A program made the translations under genes and the position numbers. Below, piece by piece: positions 1 to 12,479 of a stretch of DNA of 64,000 bases. The DNA comes from Hydractinia symbiolongicarpus (taxonomy: Eukaryota; Cnidaria; Hydrozoa; Anthoathecata; Hydractiniidae). The stretch is from assembly GCF_029227915.1 (NCBI RefSeq), contig NC_079880.1, positions 27,833,501 through 27,897,500 of the forward strand, read 5' to 3'. Numbering within the stretch: the stretch's first letter is position 1; each line of letters begins with the position of its first letter. The notes beneath the pieces are model-generated. The model saw only the letters and a program-made list of their open reading frames with translations. It was not told the origin of the DNA and made no database searches.

Positions 1-225
1 CGGAAATCGCAGGTTTACGTTTGCCGGCGATTAAACTTCTTTTGTTCAGCGTCTCATCAAAAATGAAAACATTTTTAAAAACTACAAGTCTCATGCGTTT
101 TAGTGGTGAAAGAATAATTTAAAAAATTGTTCGGGAAATGAGTTTACTCCCTGGGTACTTTCTTTGTATACTTTTGACTATGCGGGCCGAGTCCGGGGTT
201 TACGGGAAATTGCGGGTTTTCGTTT

Positions 226-428
226 GCCGGCGATTAAACTTCTTTTATTCAGCGTCTCATCAAAAATGAAAACATATTTGAAAACTACAAGTCTCAAGTG
301 TTTTAGTGGTGAAAAAAAAATTTAAAAAATCGTTCGGGAAATGAGTTTACTCCCTGGGTACTTTCTTTGTATACTTTTGACTATACGGGCCGAGTCCGGG
401 ATTTACGGTAAATCGCAGGTTTTCGTTT
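226..428. repeat. Reference 203-bp satellite monomer
   Basis: This single monomer is given as a coordinate reference. It has GCCGGCGATTAAAC at its start, an A/T-tract-rich first half and a GC-richer second half. The second half contains an inverted repeat GTATA-(8 nt)-TATAC (monomer positions 144-161) and several CGGG motifs. Many monomers elsewhere read GAAATCGCGGGATTTC near the end, a 6-bp stem (GAAATC/GATTTC) with a 4-nt loop. This copy has the other common form, with GGTTTTC in place of GGATTTC, which breaks that dyad. Confidence 0.95.
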
Positions 429-1330
429 GCCGGCGATTAAACTTCTTTTATTCAGCGTCTCATCAAAAATGAAAACATTTTTAAAAACTACAAGTCTCAT
501 GCGTTTTAGTGGTGAAAAAATAAATTAAAAAATCGTTCGGGAAATGAGTTTACTTCCTGGGTACTTTCTTTGTATACTTTTGACTATACGAGCCAAGCCC
601 GGGATTTACGTGAAATCGCGGGTTTTCGTTTGCCGGCGATTAAACTTATTTTATTCAGCGTCTCATCAAAAATGAAAACATATTTGAAAACTACGTGTCT
701 CAAGCGTTTTAGTGGTGAAAAAAAAATTTAAAAAATCGTTCGGGAAATGAGTTTACTCCCTGGGTACTTTCTTTGTATACTTTTGACTATACGGGCCGAG
801 TCCGGGATTTACGGGAAGTTGCGGGTTTTCGTTTGCCGGCGATTAAACTTCTTTTATTCAGCGTCTCATCAAAAATGAAAACATTTTTAAAAACTACAAG
901 TCTCATGGGCTTTAGTGGTGAAATAATAATTTAAAAAATCGTTCGGGAAATGAGTTTACACCCTGGGTACTTACTTTCTATACTTTTGACTATACGGGCC
1001 GAGTCCGGGATTTACAGGAAGTCGCGGGTTTTCGTTTGCCGGCGATTAAACTTCTTTTATTCAGCGTCTCATCAAAAATGAAAACATTTTTAAAAACTAC
1101 AAGTCTCATGGGCTTTAGTGGTGAAATAATAATTTAAAAAATCGTTCGGGAAATAAGTTTACACCCTGGGTACTTTCTTTGTATACTTTTGACTATACGG
1201 GCCGAGTCCAGGATTTACCGGAAATCGCAGGTTTACGTTTGCCGGCGATTAAACTTCTTTTGTTCAGCGTCTCATCAAAAATAAAAACATTTTTAAAAAC
1301 TACAAGTCTCATGCGTTTTAGTGGTGAAAA

Positions 1331-1736
1331 AATAAATTAAAAAATCGTTCGGGAAATGAGTTTACTTCCTGGGTACTTTCTTTGTATACTTTTGACTATA
1401 CGAGCCAAGCCCGGGATTTACGTGAAATCGCGGGTTTTCGTTTGCCGGCGATTAAACTTCTTTTATTCAGCGTCTCATCAAAAATGAAAACATTTTTGAA
1501 AACTACAAGTCTCATGCGTTTTAGTGGTGAAAAAATAAATTAAAAAATCGTTCGGGAAATGAGTTTACTTCCTGGGTACTTTCTTTGTATACTTTTGACT
1601 ATACGAGCCAAGCCCGGGATTTACGTGAAATCGCGGGTTTTCGTTTGCCGGCGATTAAACTTCTTTTATTCAGCGTCTCATCAAAAATGAAAACATTTTT
1701 GAAAACTACAAGTCTCATGCGTTTTAGTGGTGAATT
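1331..1736. repeat. Single-monomer tandem duplication
   Basis: Two consecutive monomers share the same set of private variants: AATAAATTAAAAAATCG, ACTTCCTGGG, TACGAGCCAAGCCC and TTTACGTGAAATCGC. The landmark GCCAAGCCC occurs at about 1405 and 1608, 203 bp apart. This looks like a recent one-unit duplication by unequal exchange or replication slippage. Confidence 0.75.
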
Positions 1737-2679
1737 AATAATTTAAAAAATCGTTCGGGAAATGAGTTTACACCCTGGGTACTTTCTTTGTATACTTTTG
1801 CCTATACGGGCCGAGTCCGGGATTTACGGGAAGTCGCGTGTTTTCGTTTGCCGGCGATTAAACTTCTTTTATTCAGCGTCTCATCAAAAATGAAAACATT
1901 TTTAAAAACTACAAGTCTCATGGGCTTTAGTGGTGCAATAATAATTTTAAAAATCGTTCGGGAAATGAGTTTACTTCCTGGGTACTTTCTTTGTATACTT
2001 TTGACTATACGGGCCAAGCCCGGGATTTACGGGAAATCGCGGGATTTCGTTTGCCGGCGATTAAACTTCTTTCCTTAAGCGTTTCATCAAAAATGAAAAC
2101 ATTTTTGAAAACAACAAGTCTCATGCGTTTTAGTGGTAAAAAAAAAAAATTAAAAAATCGTTCGGGAAATGAGTTTACTCCCTGGGTAATTTCTTTGTAT
2201 ACTTTTGACTATACGGGCCGAGTCCGGGATTTACGGGAAATCGCAGGTTTTCGTTTGCCGGCGATTAAACTTCTTCTATTCAGCGTCTTATCAAAAATGA
2301 AAACATTTTTGAAAACTACAAGTCTTATGCGTTTTAGTGGTGAAAAAATAATTTAAAACATCGTTCTGGAAATAACTTTACTCACAGGGTACTTTCTTTG
2401 TATACATTCGACTATACGGGCCAAGCCCGGGATTTACGGGAAATCGCGGGTTTTCGTTTGCCGGCGATTAAACCTCTTTCATTAAGCGTCTCATCAAAAA
2501 TGAAAACATTTTTGAAAACTACAAGTCTCATGCCTTTTAGTGGTGAAATAATAATTTAAAAAATCGTTCGGGAAATGAGTTTACTCCCTGGGTACTTTCT
2601 TTGTATACTTTTGACTATACGGGCCGAGTCCGGGATTTACGGGAAGTCGGGGGTTTTCGTTTGCCGGCGATTAAACTTC

Positions 2680-5519
2680 TTTTATTCAGCGTCTCATCAA
2701 AAATGAAAACATTTTTAAAAACTACAAGTCTCATGGGCTTTAGTGGTGAAATAATAATTTAAAAAATCGTTCGGGAAATGAGTTTACTCCCTGGGTACTT
2801 TCTTTGTATACTTTTGACTATACGGGCCGAGTCCGGATTTACGGAAAGGCGCAGGTTTTCGTTTGCCGGCGATTAAACTTCTTTTATTCAGCGTCTCATC
2901 AAAAATGAAAACATTTTTAAAAACTACAAGTCTCATGGGCTTTAGTGGTGAAAAAAAAAATTTAAAAAATCGCTCGGGAAATGAGTTTACTCCCTGGGTA
3001 CTTTCTTTGTATACATTCGACTATACGGGTCAAGCCCGGGATTTACGGGAAATCGCGGGATTTCGTTTGCCGGCGATTAAACCTCTTTCATTAAGCGTCT
3101 CATCAAAAATGAAAACATTTTTGAAAACTACAAGTCTCATGCGTTTTAGTGGTTAAAAAAAAATTTAAAAAATCGTTCGGGAAATGAGTTTACTCCCTGG
3201 GTACTTTCTTTGTATACATTCGACTATACGGGTCAAGCCCGGGATTTACGGGAAATCGCGGGATTTCGTTTGCCGGCGATTAAACCTCTTTCACTAAGCG
3301 TCTCATCAAAAATGAAAACATTTTTGAAAACTACAAGTCTCATGCGTTTTAGTGGTGAAAAAATAATTTAAAAAATCGTTCTGGAAATGAGTTTACTCAC
3401 AGGGTACTTTCTTTGTATACATTCGACTATACGGGCCAAGCCCGGGATATACGGGAAATCGCGGGATTTCGTTTGCCGGCGATTAAACCTCTTTCATTAA
3501 GCGTCTCATCAAAAATGAAGACATTTTTGAAAACTGCAAGTCTCATGCGTTTTAGTGGTGAAAAGATAATTTAAAAAATCGTTTTGGAAATGAGTTTACT
3601 CACAGGGTACTTTCTTTGTATACATTCGACTATATGGGCCAAGCCCGGGATTTACGGGAAATCGCGGGTTTTCGTTTGCCGGCGATTAAACTTCTTTTAT
3701 TCAGCGTCTCATCAAAAATGAAAACATTTTTAAAAACTACAAGTCTCATGCGTTTTAGTGGTGAAAAAATAATTTAAAAAATCGTTCTGGAAATGAGTTT
3801 ACTCACAGGGTACTTTCTTTGTATACATTCGACTATACGGGCCAAGCCCGGGATTTACGGGAAATCGCGGGATTTCGTTTGCCGGCGATTAAACCACTTT
3901 CATTAAGCGTCTCATCAAAAATGAAAACATTTCTGAAAACTACAAGTCTCATGCGTTTTAGTGGTGAAAAAATAATTTAAAAAATCGTTCGGGAAATGAG
4001 TTTACTCCCTGGGTACTTTCTTTGTATTCTTTTGACTATACGGGCCGAGTCCGGATTTACGGGAAGACGCGGGTTTTTGTTTGCCGGCGATTAAACTTCT
4101 TTTATTCAGCGTCTCATCAAAAATGAAAACATTTTTAAAAACTACAAGTCTCATGGGCTTTAGTGGTGAAATAATAATTTAAAAAATCGTTCGGGAAATG
4201 AGTTTACTCCCTGGGTACTTTCTTTGTATACTTTTGACTATACGGGCCGAGTCCGGATTTACGGAAAGGCGCAGGTTTTCGTTTGCCGGCGATTAAACTT
4301 CTTTTATTCAGCGTCTCATCAAAAATGAAAACATTTTTAAAAACTACAAGTCTCATGGGCTTTAGTGGTGAAAAAAAAAATTTCAAAAATCGCTCGGGAA
4401 ATGAGTTTACTCCCTGGGTACTTTCTTTGTATACATTCGACTATACGGGTCAAGCCCGGGATTTACGGGAAATCGCGGGATTTCGTTTGCCGGCGATTAA
4501 ACCTCTTTCATTAAGCGTCTCATCAAAAATGAAAACATTTTTGAAAACTACAAGTCTCATGCGTTTTAGTGGTTAAAAAAAAATTTAAAAAATCGTTCGG
4601 GAAATGAGTTTACTCCCTGGGTACTTTCTTTGTATACATTCGACTATACGGGTCAAGCCCGGGATTTACGGGAAATCGCGGGATTTCGTTTGCCGGCGAT
4701 TAAACCTCTTTCACTAAGCGTCTCATCAAAAATGAAAACATTTTTGAAAACTACAAGTCTCATGCGTTTTAGTGGTGAAAAAATAATTTAAAAAATCGTT
4801 CTGGAAATGAGTTTACTCACAGGGTACTTTCTTTGTATACATTCGACTATACGGGCCAAGCCCGGGATATACGGGAAATCGCGGGATTTCGTTTGCCGGC
4901 GATTAAACCTCTTTCATTAAGCGTCTCATCAAAAATGAAGACATTTTTGAAAACTGCAAGTCTCATGCGTTTTAGTGGTGAAAAGATAATTTAAAAAATC
5001 GTTTTGGAAATGAGTTTACTCACAGGGTACTTTCTTTGTATACATTCGACTATACGGGCCAAGCCCGGGATTTACGGGAAATCGCGGGTTTTCGTTTGCC
5101 GGCGATTAAACTTCTTTTATTCAGCGTCTCATCAAAAATGAAAACATTTTTAAAAACTACAAGTCTCATGCGTTTTAGTGGTGAAAAAATAATTTAAAAA
5201 ATCGTTCTGGAAATGAGTTTACTCACAGGGTACTTTCTTTGTATACATTCGACTATACGGGCCAAGCCCGGGATTTACGGGAAATCGCGGGATTTCGTTT
5301 GCCGGCGATTAAACCACTTTCATTAAGCGTCTCATCAAAAATGAAAACATTTCTGAAAACTACAAGTCTCATGCGTTTTAGTGGTGAAAAAATAATTTAA
5401 AAAATCGTTCGGGAAATGAGTTTACTCCCTGGGTACTTTCTTTGTATTCTTTTGACTATACGGGCCGAGTCCGGATTTACGGGAAGACGCGGGTTTTTGT
5501 TTGCCGGCGATTAAACTTC
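2680..5519. repeat. Tandem pair of 1420-bp higher-order units (7-mer)
   Basis: Sequence from about 2680-4099 is repeated at about 4100-5519, offset 1420 bp (7 x 203 minus 1). Rare shared variants prove the register: TCCGGATTTACGGAAAGGCGC at 2834 and 4254, GATATACGGGAAATCGC in the fifth monomer of each unit, and GAAAACTGCAAG near 3530 and 4950. The copies differ by only a few bases over 1.4 kb, against several percent between neighbouring monomers, so the whole block was duplicated recently. Block edges are approximate because flanking monomers are also similar. Confidence 0.85.
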
Positions 5520-8500
5520 TTTTATTCAGCGTCTCATCAAAAATGAAAACATTTTTAAAAACTACAAGTCTCATGGCCTTTAGTGGTGAAATAATAATTT
5601 AAAAGTTCGTTCGGGAAATGAGTTTACTCCCTGGGTACTTTCTTTGTATACTTTTGACTATACGGGCCGAGTCCGGGATTTACGGGAAGTTGCGGGTTTT
5701 CGTTTGCCGGCGATTAAACTTCTTTAATTCAGCGTCTCATCAAAAATGAAAACATTTTTAAAAACTACAAGTCTCATGCGTTTTAGTGGTGAAATAATAA
5801 TTTAAAAAATCGTTCGGGAAATGAGTTTACTCCCTGGGTACTTTCTTTGTATACTTTTGACTATACGGGCCGAGTCCGGGATTTACGGAAAGTCGCGGGT
5901 TTTCGTTTGCCGGCGATTAAACTTCTTTTATTCAGCGTCTCATCAAAAATGAAAACATTTTTAAAAACTACAAGTCTCATGGGCTTTAGTGGTGAAATAA
6001 TAATTTAAAAAATCGTTCGGGAAATGAGTTTACTCCCTGGGTACTTTCTTTGTATACTTTTGACTATACAGGCCGAGTCCAGATTTACGGGAAGTCACGG
6101 GTTTTCGTTTGCCGGCGATTAAACTTGTTTTATTCAGCGTCTCATCAAAAATGAAAACATTTTTAAAAACTACAAGTCTCATGGGCTTTAGTGGTGAAAT
6201 AATAATTTAAAAAAACTCGTTCGGGAAATGAGTTTACACCCTGGGTACTTTCTTTGTATACTTTTTACTATACGGCCGAGTCCGGGATTTACGGGAAGTC
6301 GCGGGTTTTCGTTTGCCGGCGATTAAACTTCTTTTATTCAGCGTCTCATCAAAAATGAGAACATTTTTAAAAACTACAAGTCTCATGAGCTTTAGTGGTG
6401 AAATAATAATTTAAAAGTTCGTTCGGGAAATGAGTTTACTCCCTGGGTACTTTCTTTGTATACTTTTGACTATACGGGCCGAGTCCGGGATTTACGGGAA
6501 GTTGCGGGTTTTCGTTTGCCGGCGATTAAACTTCTTTTATTCAGCGTCTCATCAAAAATGAAAACATTTTTAAAAACTACAAGTCTCATGCGTTTTAGTG
6601 GTGATATAATAATTTAAAAAATCGTTCGGGAAATGAGTTTACTCCCTGGGTACTTTCTTTGTATACTTTTGACTATACGGGCCGAATCCGGGATTTACGG
6701 GAAGTCGCGGGTTTTCGTTTGCCGGCGATTAAACTTCTTTTATTCAGCGTCTCATCAAAAATGAAAACATTTTTAAAAACTACAAGTCTCATGGGCTTTA
6801 GTGGTGAAATAATAATTTAAAAAATCGTTCGGGAAATGAGTTTACTCCCTGGGTACTCTCTTTGTATACTTTTGACTATACGGGCCGAGTCCAGATTTAC
6901 GGAAAGGCGCGGGTTTTCGTTTGCCGGCGATTAAACTTCTTTTATTCAGCGTCTCATCAAAAATGAAAACATTTTTAAAAACTACAAGTCTCAAGCGTTT
7001 TAGTGGTGAAAAAAAAAATTTAAAAAATCGCTCGGGAAATGAGTTTACTCCCTGGGTACTTTCTTTGTATACATTCGACTATACGGGTCAAGCCCGGGAT
7101 TTACAGGAAATCGCGGGATTTCGTTTGCCGGCGATTAAACCTCTTTTATTAACCGTCTCATCAAAAATGAAAACATTTTTGAAAACTACAAGTCTCATGC
7201 GTTTTAGTGGTTAAAAAAAAATTTAAAAAATCGTTCGGGAAATGAGTTTACTCCCTGGGTACTTTCTTTGTATACATTCGACTATACGGGTCAAGCCCGG
7301 GATCTACGTGAAATCGCGGGATTTCGTTTGCCGGCGATTAAACCACTTTCATTAAGCGTCTCATCAAAAATGAAAACATTTCTGAAAACTACAAGTCTCA
7401 TGCGTTTTAGTGGTGAAAAAATAATTTAAAAAATCGTTCGGGAAATGAGTTTACTCCCTGGGTACTTTCTTTGTATTCTTTTGACTATACGGGCCGAGTC
7501 CGGATTTACGGGAAGACGCGGGTTTTTGTTTGCCGGCGATTAAACTTCTTTTATTCAGCGTCTCATCAAAAATGAAAACATTTTTAAAAACTACAAGTCT
7601 CATGGCCTTTAGTGGTGAAATAATAATTTAAAAGTTATTTCGGGAAATGAGTTTACTCCCTGGGTACTTTCTTTGTATACTTTTGACTATACGGGCCGAG
7701 TCCGGGATTTACGGGAAGTTGCGGGTTTTCGTTTGCCGGCGATTAAACTTCTTTAATTCAGCGTCTCATCAAAAATGAAAACATTTTTAAAAACTACAAG
7801 TCTCATGCGTTTTAGTGGTGAAATAATAATTTAAAAAATCGTTCGGGAAATGAGTTTACTCCCTGGGTACTTTCTTTGTATACTTTTGACTATACGGGCC
7901 GAGTCCGGGATTTACGGAAAGTCGCGGGTTTTCGTTTGCCGGCGATTAAACTTCTTTTATTCAGCGTCTCATCAAAAATGAAAACATTTTTAAAAACTAC
8001 AAGTCTCATGGGCTTTAGTGGTGAAATAATAATTTAAAAAATCGTTCGGGAAATGAGTTTACTCCCTGGGTACTTTCTTTGTATACTTTTGACTATACAG
8101 GCCGAGTCCAGATTTACGGGAAGTCACGGGTTTTCGTTTGCCGGCGATTAAACTTGTTTTATTCAGCGTCTCATCAAAAATGAAAACATTTTTAAAAACT
8201 ACAAGTCTCATGGGCTTTAGTGGTGAAATAATAATTTAAAAAAACTCGTTCGGGAAATGAGTTTACACCCTGGGTACTTTCTTTGTATACTTTTTACTAT
8301 ACGGCCGAGTCCGGGATTTACGGGAAGTCGCGGGTTTTCGTTTGCCGGCGATTAAACTTCTTTTATTCAGCGTCTCATCAAAAATGAGAACATTTTTAAA
8401 AACTACAAGTCTCATGAGCTTTAGTGGTGAAATAATAATTTAAAAGTTCGTTCGGGAAATGAGTTTACTCCCTGGGTACTTTCTTTGTATACTTTTGACT

Positions 8501-9373
8501 ATACGGGCCGAGTCCGGGATTTACGGGAAGTTGCGGGTTTTCGTTTGCCGGCGATTAAACTTCTTTTATTCAGCGTCTCATCAAAAATGAAAACATTTTT
8601 AAAAACTACAAGTCTCATGCGTTTTAGTGGTGATATAATAATTTAAAAAATCGTTCGGGAAATGAGTTTACTCCCTGGGTACTTTCTTTGTATACTTTTG
8701 ACTATACGGGCCGAGTCCGGGATTTACGGGAAGTCGCGGGTTTTCGTTTGCCGGCGATTAAACTTCTTTTATTCAGCGTCTCATCAAAAATGAAAACATT
8801 TTTAAAAACTACAAGTCTCATGGGCTTTAGTGGTGAAATAATAATTTAAAAAATCGTTCGGGAAATGAGTTTACTCCCTGGGTACTCTCTTTGTATACTT
8901 TTGACTATACGGGCCGAGTCCAGATTTACGGAAAGGCGCGGGTTTTCGTTTGCCGGCGATTAAACTTCTTTTATTCAGCGTCTCATCAAAAATGAAAACA
9001 TTTTTAAAAACTACAAGTCTCAAGCGTTTTAGTGGTGAAAAAAAAAAATTAAAAAATCGCTCGGGAAATGAGTTTACTCCCTGGGTACTTTCTTTGTATA
9101 CATTCGACTATACGGGTCAAGCCCGGGATTTACAGGAAATCGCGGGATTTCGTTTGCCGGCGATTAAACCTCTTTTATTAACCGTCTCATCAAAAATGAA
9201 AACATTTTTGAAAACTACAAGTCTCATGCGTTTTAGTGGTTAAAAAAAAATTTAAAAAATCGTTCGGGAAATGAGTTTACTCCCTGGGTACTTTCTTTGT
9301 ATACATTCGACTATACGGGTCAAGCCCGGGATCTACGTGAAATCGCGGGATTTCGTTTGCCGGCGATTAAACC
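5315..9373. repeat. Tandem pair of 2029-bp higher-order units (10-mer)
   Basis: About 5315-7343 recurs at about 7344-9373, offset 2029 bp. Shared rare variants include TCATGGCCTTTAG (5571 and 7600), an expanded AAAAAAACTCG spacer (about 6208 and 8238), CTTTTTACTATACGGCCGAG, GAAAATGAGAACATTT-like changes, TCATGAGCTTTAG and ACAGGAAATCGCGGG. The junction monomer near 7300-7345 has GATCTACGTG, which recurs at about 9331 and marks the breakpoint. Confidence 0.85.
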
Positions 9374-12300
9374 TCTTTCATTAAGCGTCTCATCAAAAAT
9401 GAAAACATTTTTGAAAACTACAAGTCTCATGCGTTTTAGTGGTGAAAAAATAATTTAAAAAATCGTTCTGGAAATGAGTTTACTCACAGGGTACTTTCTT
9501 TGTAAACATTCGACTATACGGGCCAAGCCCGGGATTTACGGGAAATCGCGGGATTTCGTTTGCCGGCGATTAAACCTCTTTCATTAAGCGTCTCATCAAA
9601 AATGAAAACATTTTTGAAAACTGCAAGTCTCATGCGTTTTAGTGGTGAAAAGATAATTTAAAAAATCGTTTTGGAAATGAGTTTACTCACAGGGTACTTT
9701 CTTTGTATACATTCGACTATACGGGCCAAGCCCGGGATTTACGGGAAATCGCGGGTTTTCGTTTGCCGGCGATTAAACTTCTTTTATTCAGCGTCTCATC
9801 AAAAATGAAAACATTTTTAAAAACTACAAGTCTCATGCGTTTTAGTGGTGAAAAAATAATTTAAAAAATCGTTCTGGAAATGAGTTTACTCACAGGGTAC
9901 TTTCTTTGTATACATTCGACTATACGGGCCAAGCCCGGGATTTACGGGAAATCGCGGGATTTCGTTTGCCGGCGATTAAACCACTTTCATTAAGCGTCTC
10001 ATCAAAAATGAAAACATTTCTGAAAACTACAAGTCTCATGCGTTTTAGTGGTGAAAAAATAATTTAAAAAATCGTTCGGGAAATGAGTTTACTCCCTGGG
10101 TACTTTCTTTGTATTCTTTTGACTATACGGGCCGAGTCCGGATTTACGGGAAGACGCGGGTTTTTGTTTGTTGGCGATTAAACTTCTTTTATTCAGCGTC
10201 TCATCAAAAATGAAAACATTTTTAAAAACTACAAGTCTCATGAGATTTAGTGGTGAAATAATAATTTAAAAAATCGTTCGGGAAATGAGTTTACTTCCTG
10301 GGTACTTTCTTTGTATACTTTTGACTATACGGGCCGAGTCCAGATTTACGGGAAGTCACGGGTTTTCGTTTGCCGGCGATTAAACTTGTTTTATTCAGCG
10401 TCTCATCAAAAATGAAAACATTTTTAAAAACTACAAGTCTCATGGGCTTTAGTGGTGAAATAATAATTTAAAAAATCGTTCGGGAAATGAGTTTACACCC
10501 TGGGTACTTACTTTCTATACTTTTGACTATACGGGCCGAGTCCGGGATTTACGGGAAGTCGCGGGTTTTCGTTTGCCGGCGATTAAACTTCTTTTATTCA
10601 GCGTCTCATCAAAAATGAAAACATTTTTAAAAACTACAAGTCTCATGGGCTTTAGTGGTGAAATAATAATTTAAAAAATCGTTCGGGAAATGAGTTTACA
10701 CCCTGGGTACTTTCTTTGTATACTTTTGACTATACGGGCCGAGTCCGGGATTTACCGGAAATCGCAGGTTTACGTTTGCCGGCGATTAAACTTCTTTTGT
10801 TCAGCGTCTCATCAAAAATGAAAACATTTTTAAGAACTACAAGTCTCATGCGTTTTAGTGGTGAAAAAATAATTTAAAAAATTGTTCGGGAAATGAGTTT
10901 ACTCCCTGGGTACTTTCTTTGTATACTTTTGACTATTCGGGCCGAGTCCGGGGTTTACGGGAAATGGCGGGTTTTCGTTTGCCGGCGATTAAACTTCTTT
11001 TATTCAGCGTCTCATCAAAAATGAAAACATATTTGAAAACTACAAGTCTCAAGCGTTTTAGTGGTGAAAAAAAAATTTAAAAAATCGTTCGGGAAATGAG
11101 TTTACTCCCTGGGTACTTTCTTTGTATACTTTTGACTATACGGGCCGAGTCCGGGATTTACGGTAAATCGCAGGTTTTCGTTTGCCGGCGATTAAACTTC
11201 TTTTATTCAGCGTCTCATCAAAAATGAAAATATTTTTGAAAACTACAAGTCTCATTCGTTTTAGTGGTGAAAAAATAAATTAAAAAATCGTTCGGGAAAT
11301 GAGTTTACTTCCTGGGTACTTTCTTTGTATACTTTTGACTATACGAGCCAAGCCCGGGATTTACGTGAAATCGCGGGTTTTCGTTTGCCGGCGATTAAAC
11401 TTTTTTTATTCAGCGTCTCATCAAAAATGAAACTATTTTTGAAAACTACAAGTCTCATGCGTTTTAGTGGTGAAATAATAATTTAAAAAATCGTTCGGGA
11501 AATGAGTTTACACCCTGGGTACTTTCTTTGTATACTTTTGACTATACGGGCCGAGTCCAGATTTACGGAAAGTCACGGGTTTTCGTTTGCCGGCGATTAA
11601 ACTTGTTTTATTCAGCGTCTCATCAAAAATGAAAACATTTTTAAAAACTCCAAGTCTCATGGGCTTTAGTGGTGAAATAATAATTTAAAAAAAAATCGTT
11701 CGGGAAATGAGTTTACACCCTGGGTACTTTCTTTGTATACTTTTTACTATACGGCCGAGTCCGGGATTTACGGGAAGTCGCGGGTTTTCGTTTGCCGGCG
11801 ATTAAACTTCTTTTATTCAGCGTCTCATCAAAAATGAGAACATTTTTAAAAACTACAAGTCTCATGAGCTTTAGTGGTGAAATAATAATTTAAAAGGTCG
11901 TTCGGGAAATGAGTTTACACCCTGGGTACTTACTTTCTATACTTTTGACTATACGGGCCGAGTCCGGGATTTACGGGAAGTCGCGGGTTTTCGTTTGCCG
12001 GCGATTAAACTTCTTTTATTCAGCGTCTCATCAAAAATGAAAACATTTTTAAAAACTACAAGTCCCATGGGCTTTAGTGGTGAAATAATAATTTAAAAAA
12101 TCGTTCGGGAAATGAGTTTACACCCTGGGTACTTTCTTTGTATACTTTTGACTATACGGGCCGAGTCCGGGATTTACCGGAAATCGCAGGTTTACGTTTG
12201 CCGGCGATTAAACTTCTTTTGTTCAGCGTCTCATCAAAAATGAAAACATTTTTAAGAACTACAAGTCTCATGCGTTTTAGTGGTGAAAAAATAATTTAAA

Positions 12301-12479
12301 AAATTGTTCGGGAAATGAGTTTACTCACAGGGTACTTTCTTTGTATACATTCGACTATACGGGCCAAACCCGGGATTTACGGGAAATCGCGGGTTTTCGT
12401 TTGCCGGCGATTAAACTTCTTTTATTCAGCGTCTCATCAAAAATGAAAACATTTTTGAAAACTACAAGTCTCAAGTGTT

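Noticed and set aside
144-149. GTATAC / TTTGTATAC as a promoter element in each monomer
   Set aside because: Nothing else supports transcription from it, and AT-rich matches to TATA-like strings are expected by chance in this repeat.
110-250. CENP-B box in the monomer
   Set aside because: The candidates TTCGGGAAATGAGTT and TTCGTTTGCCGGCGA keep TTCG but lack the required CGGG, or the central A, at the right spacing, so neither matches the core consensus.
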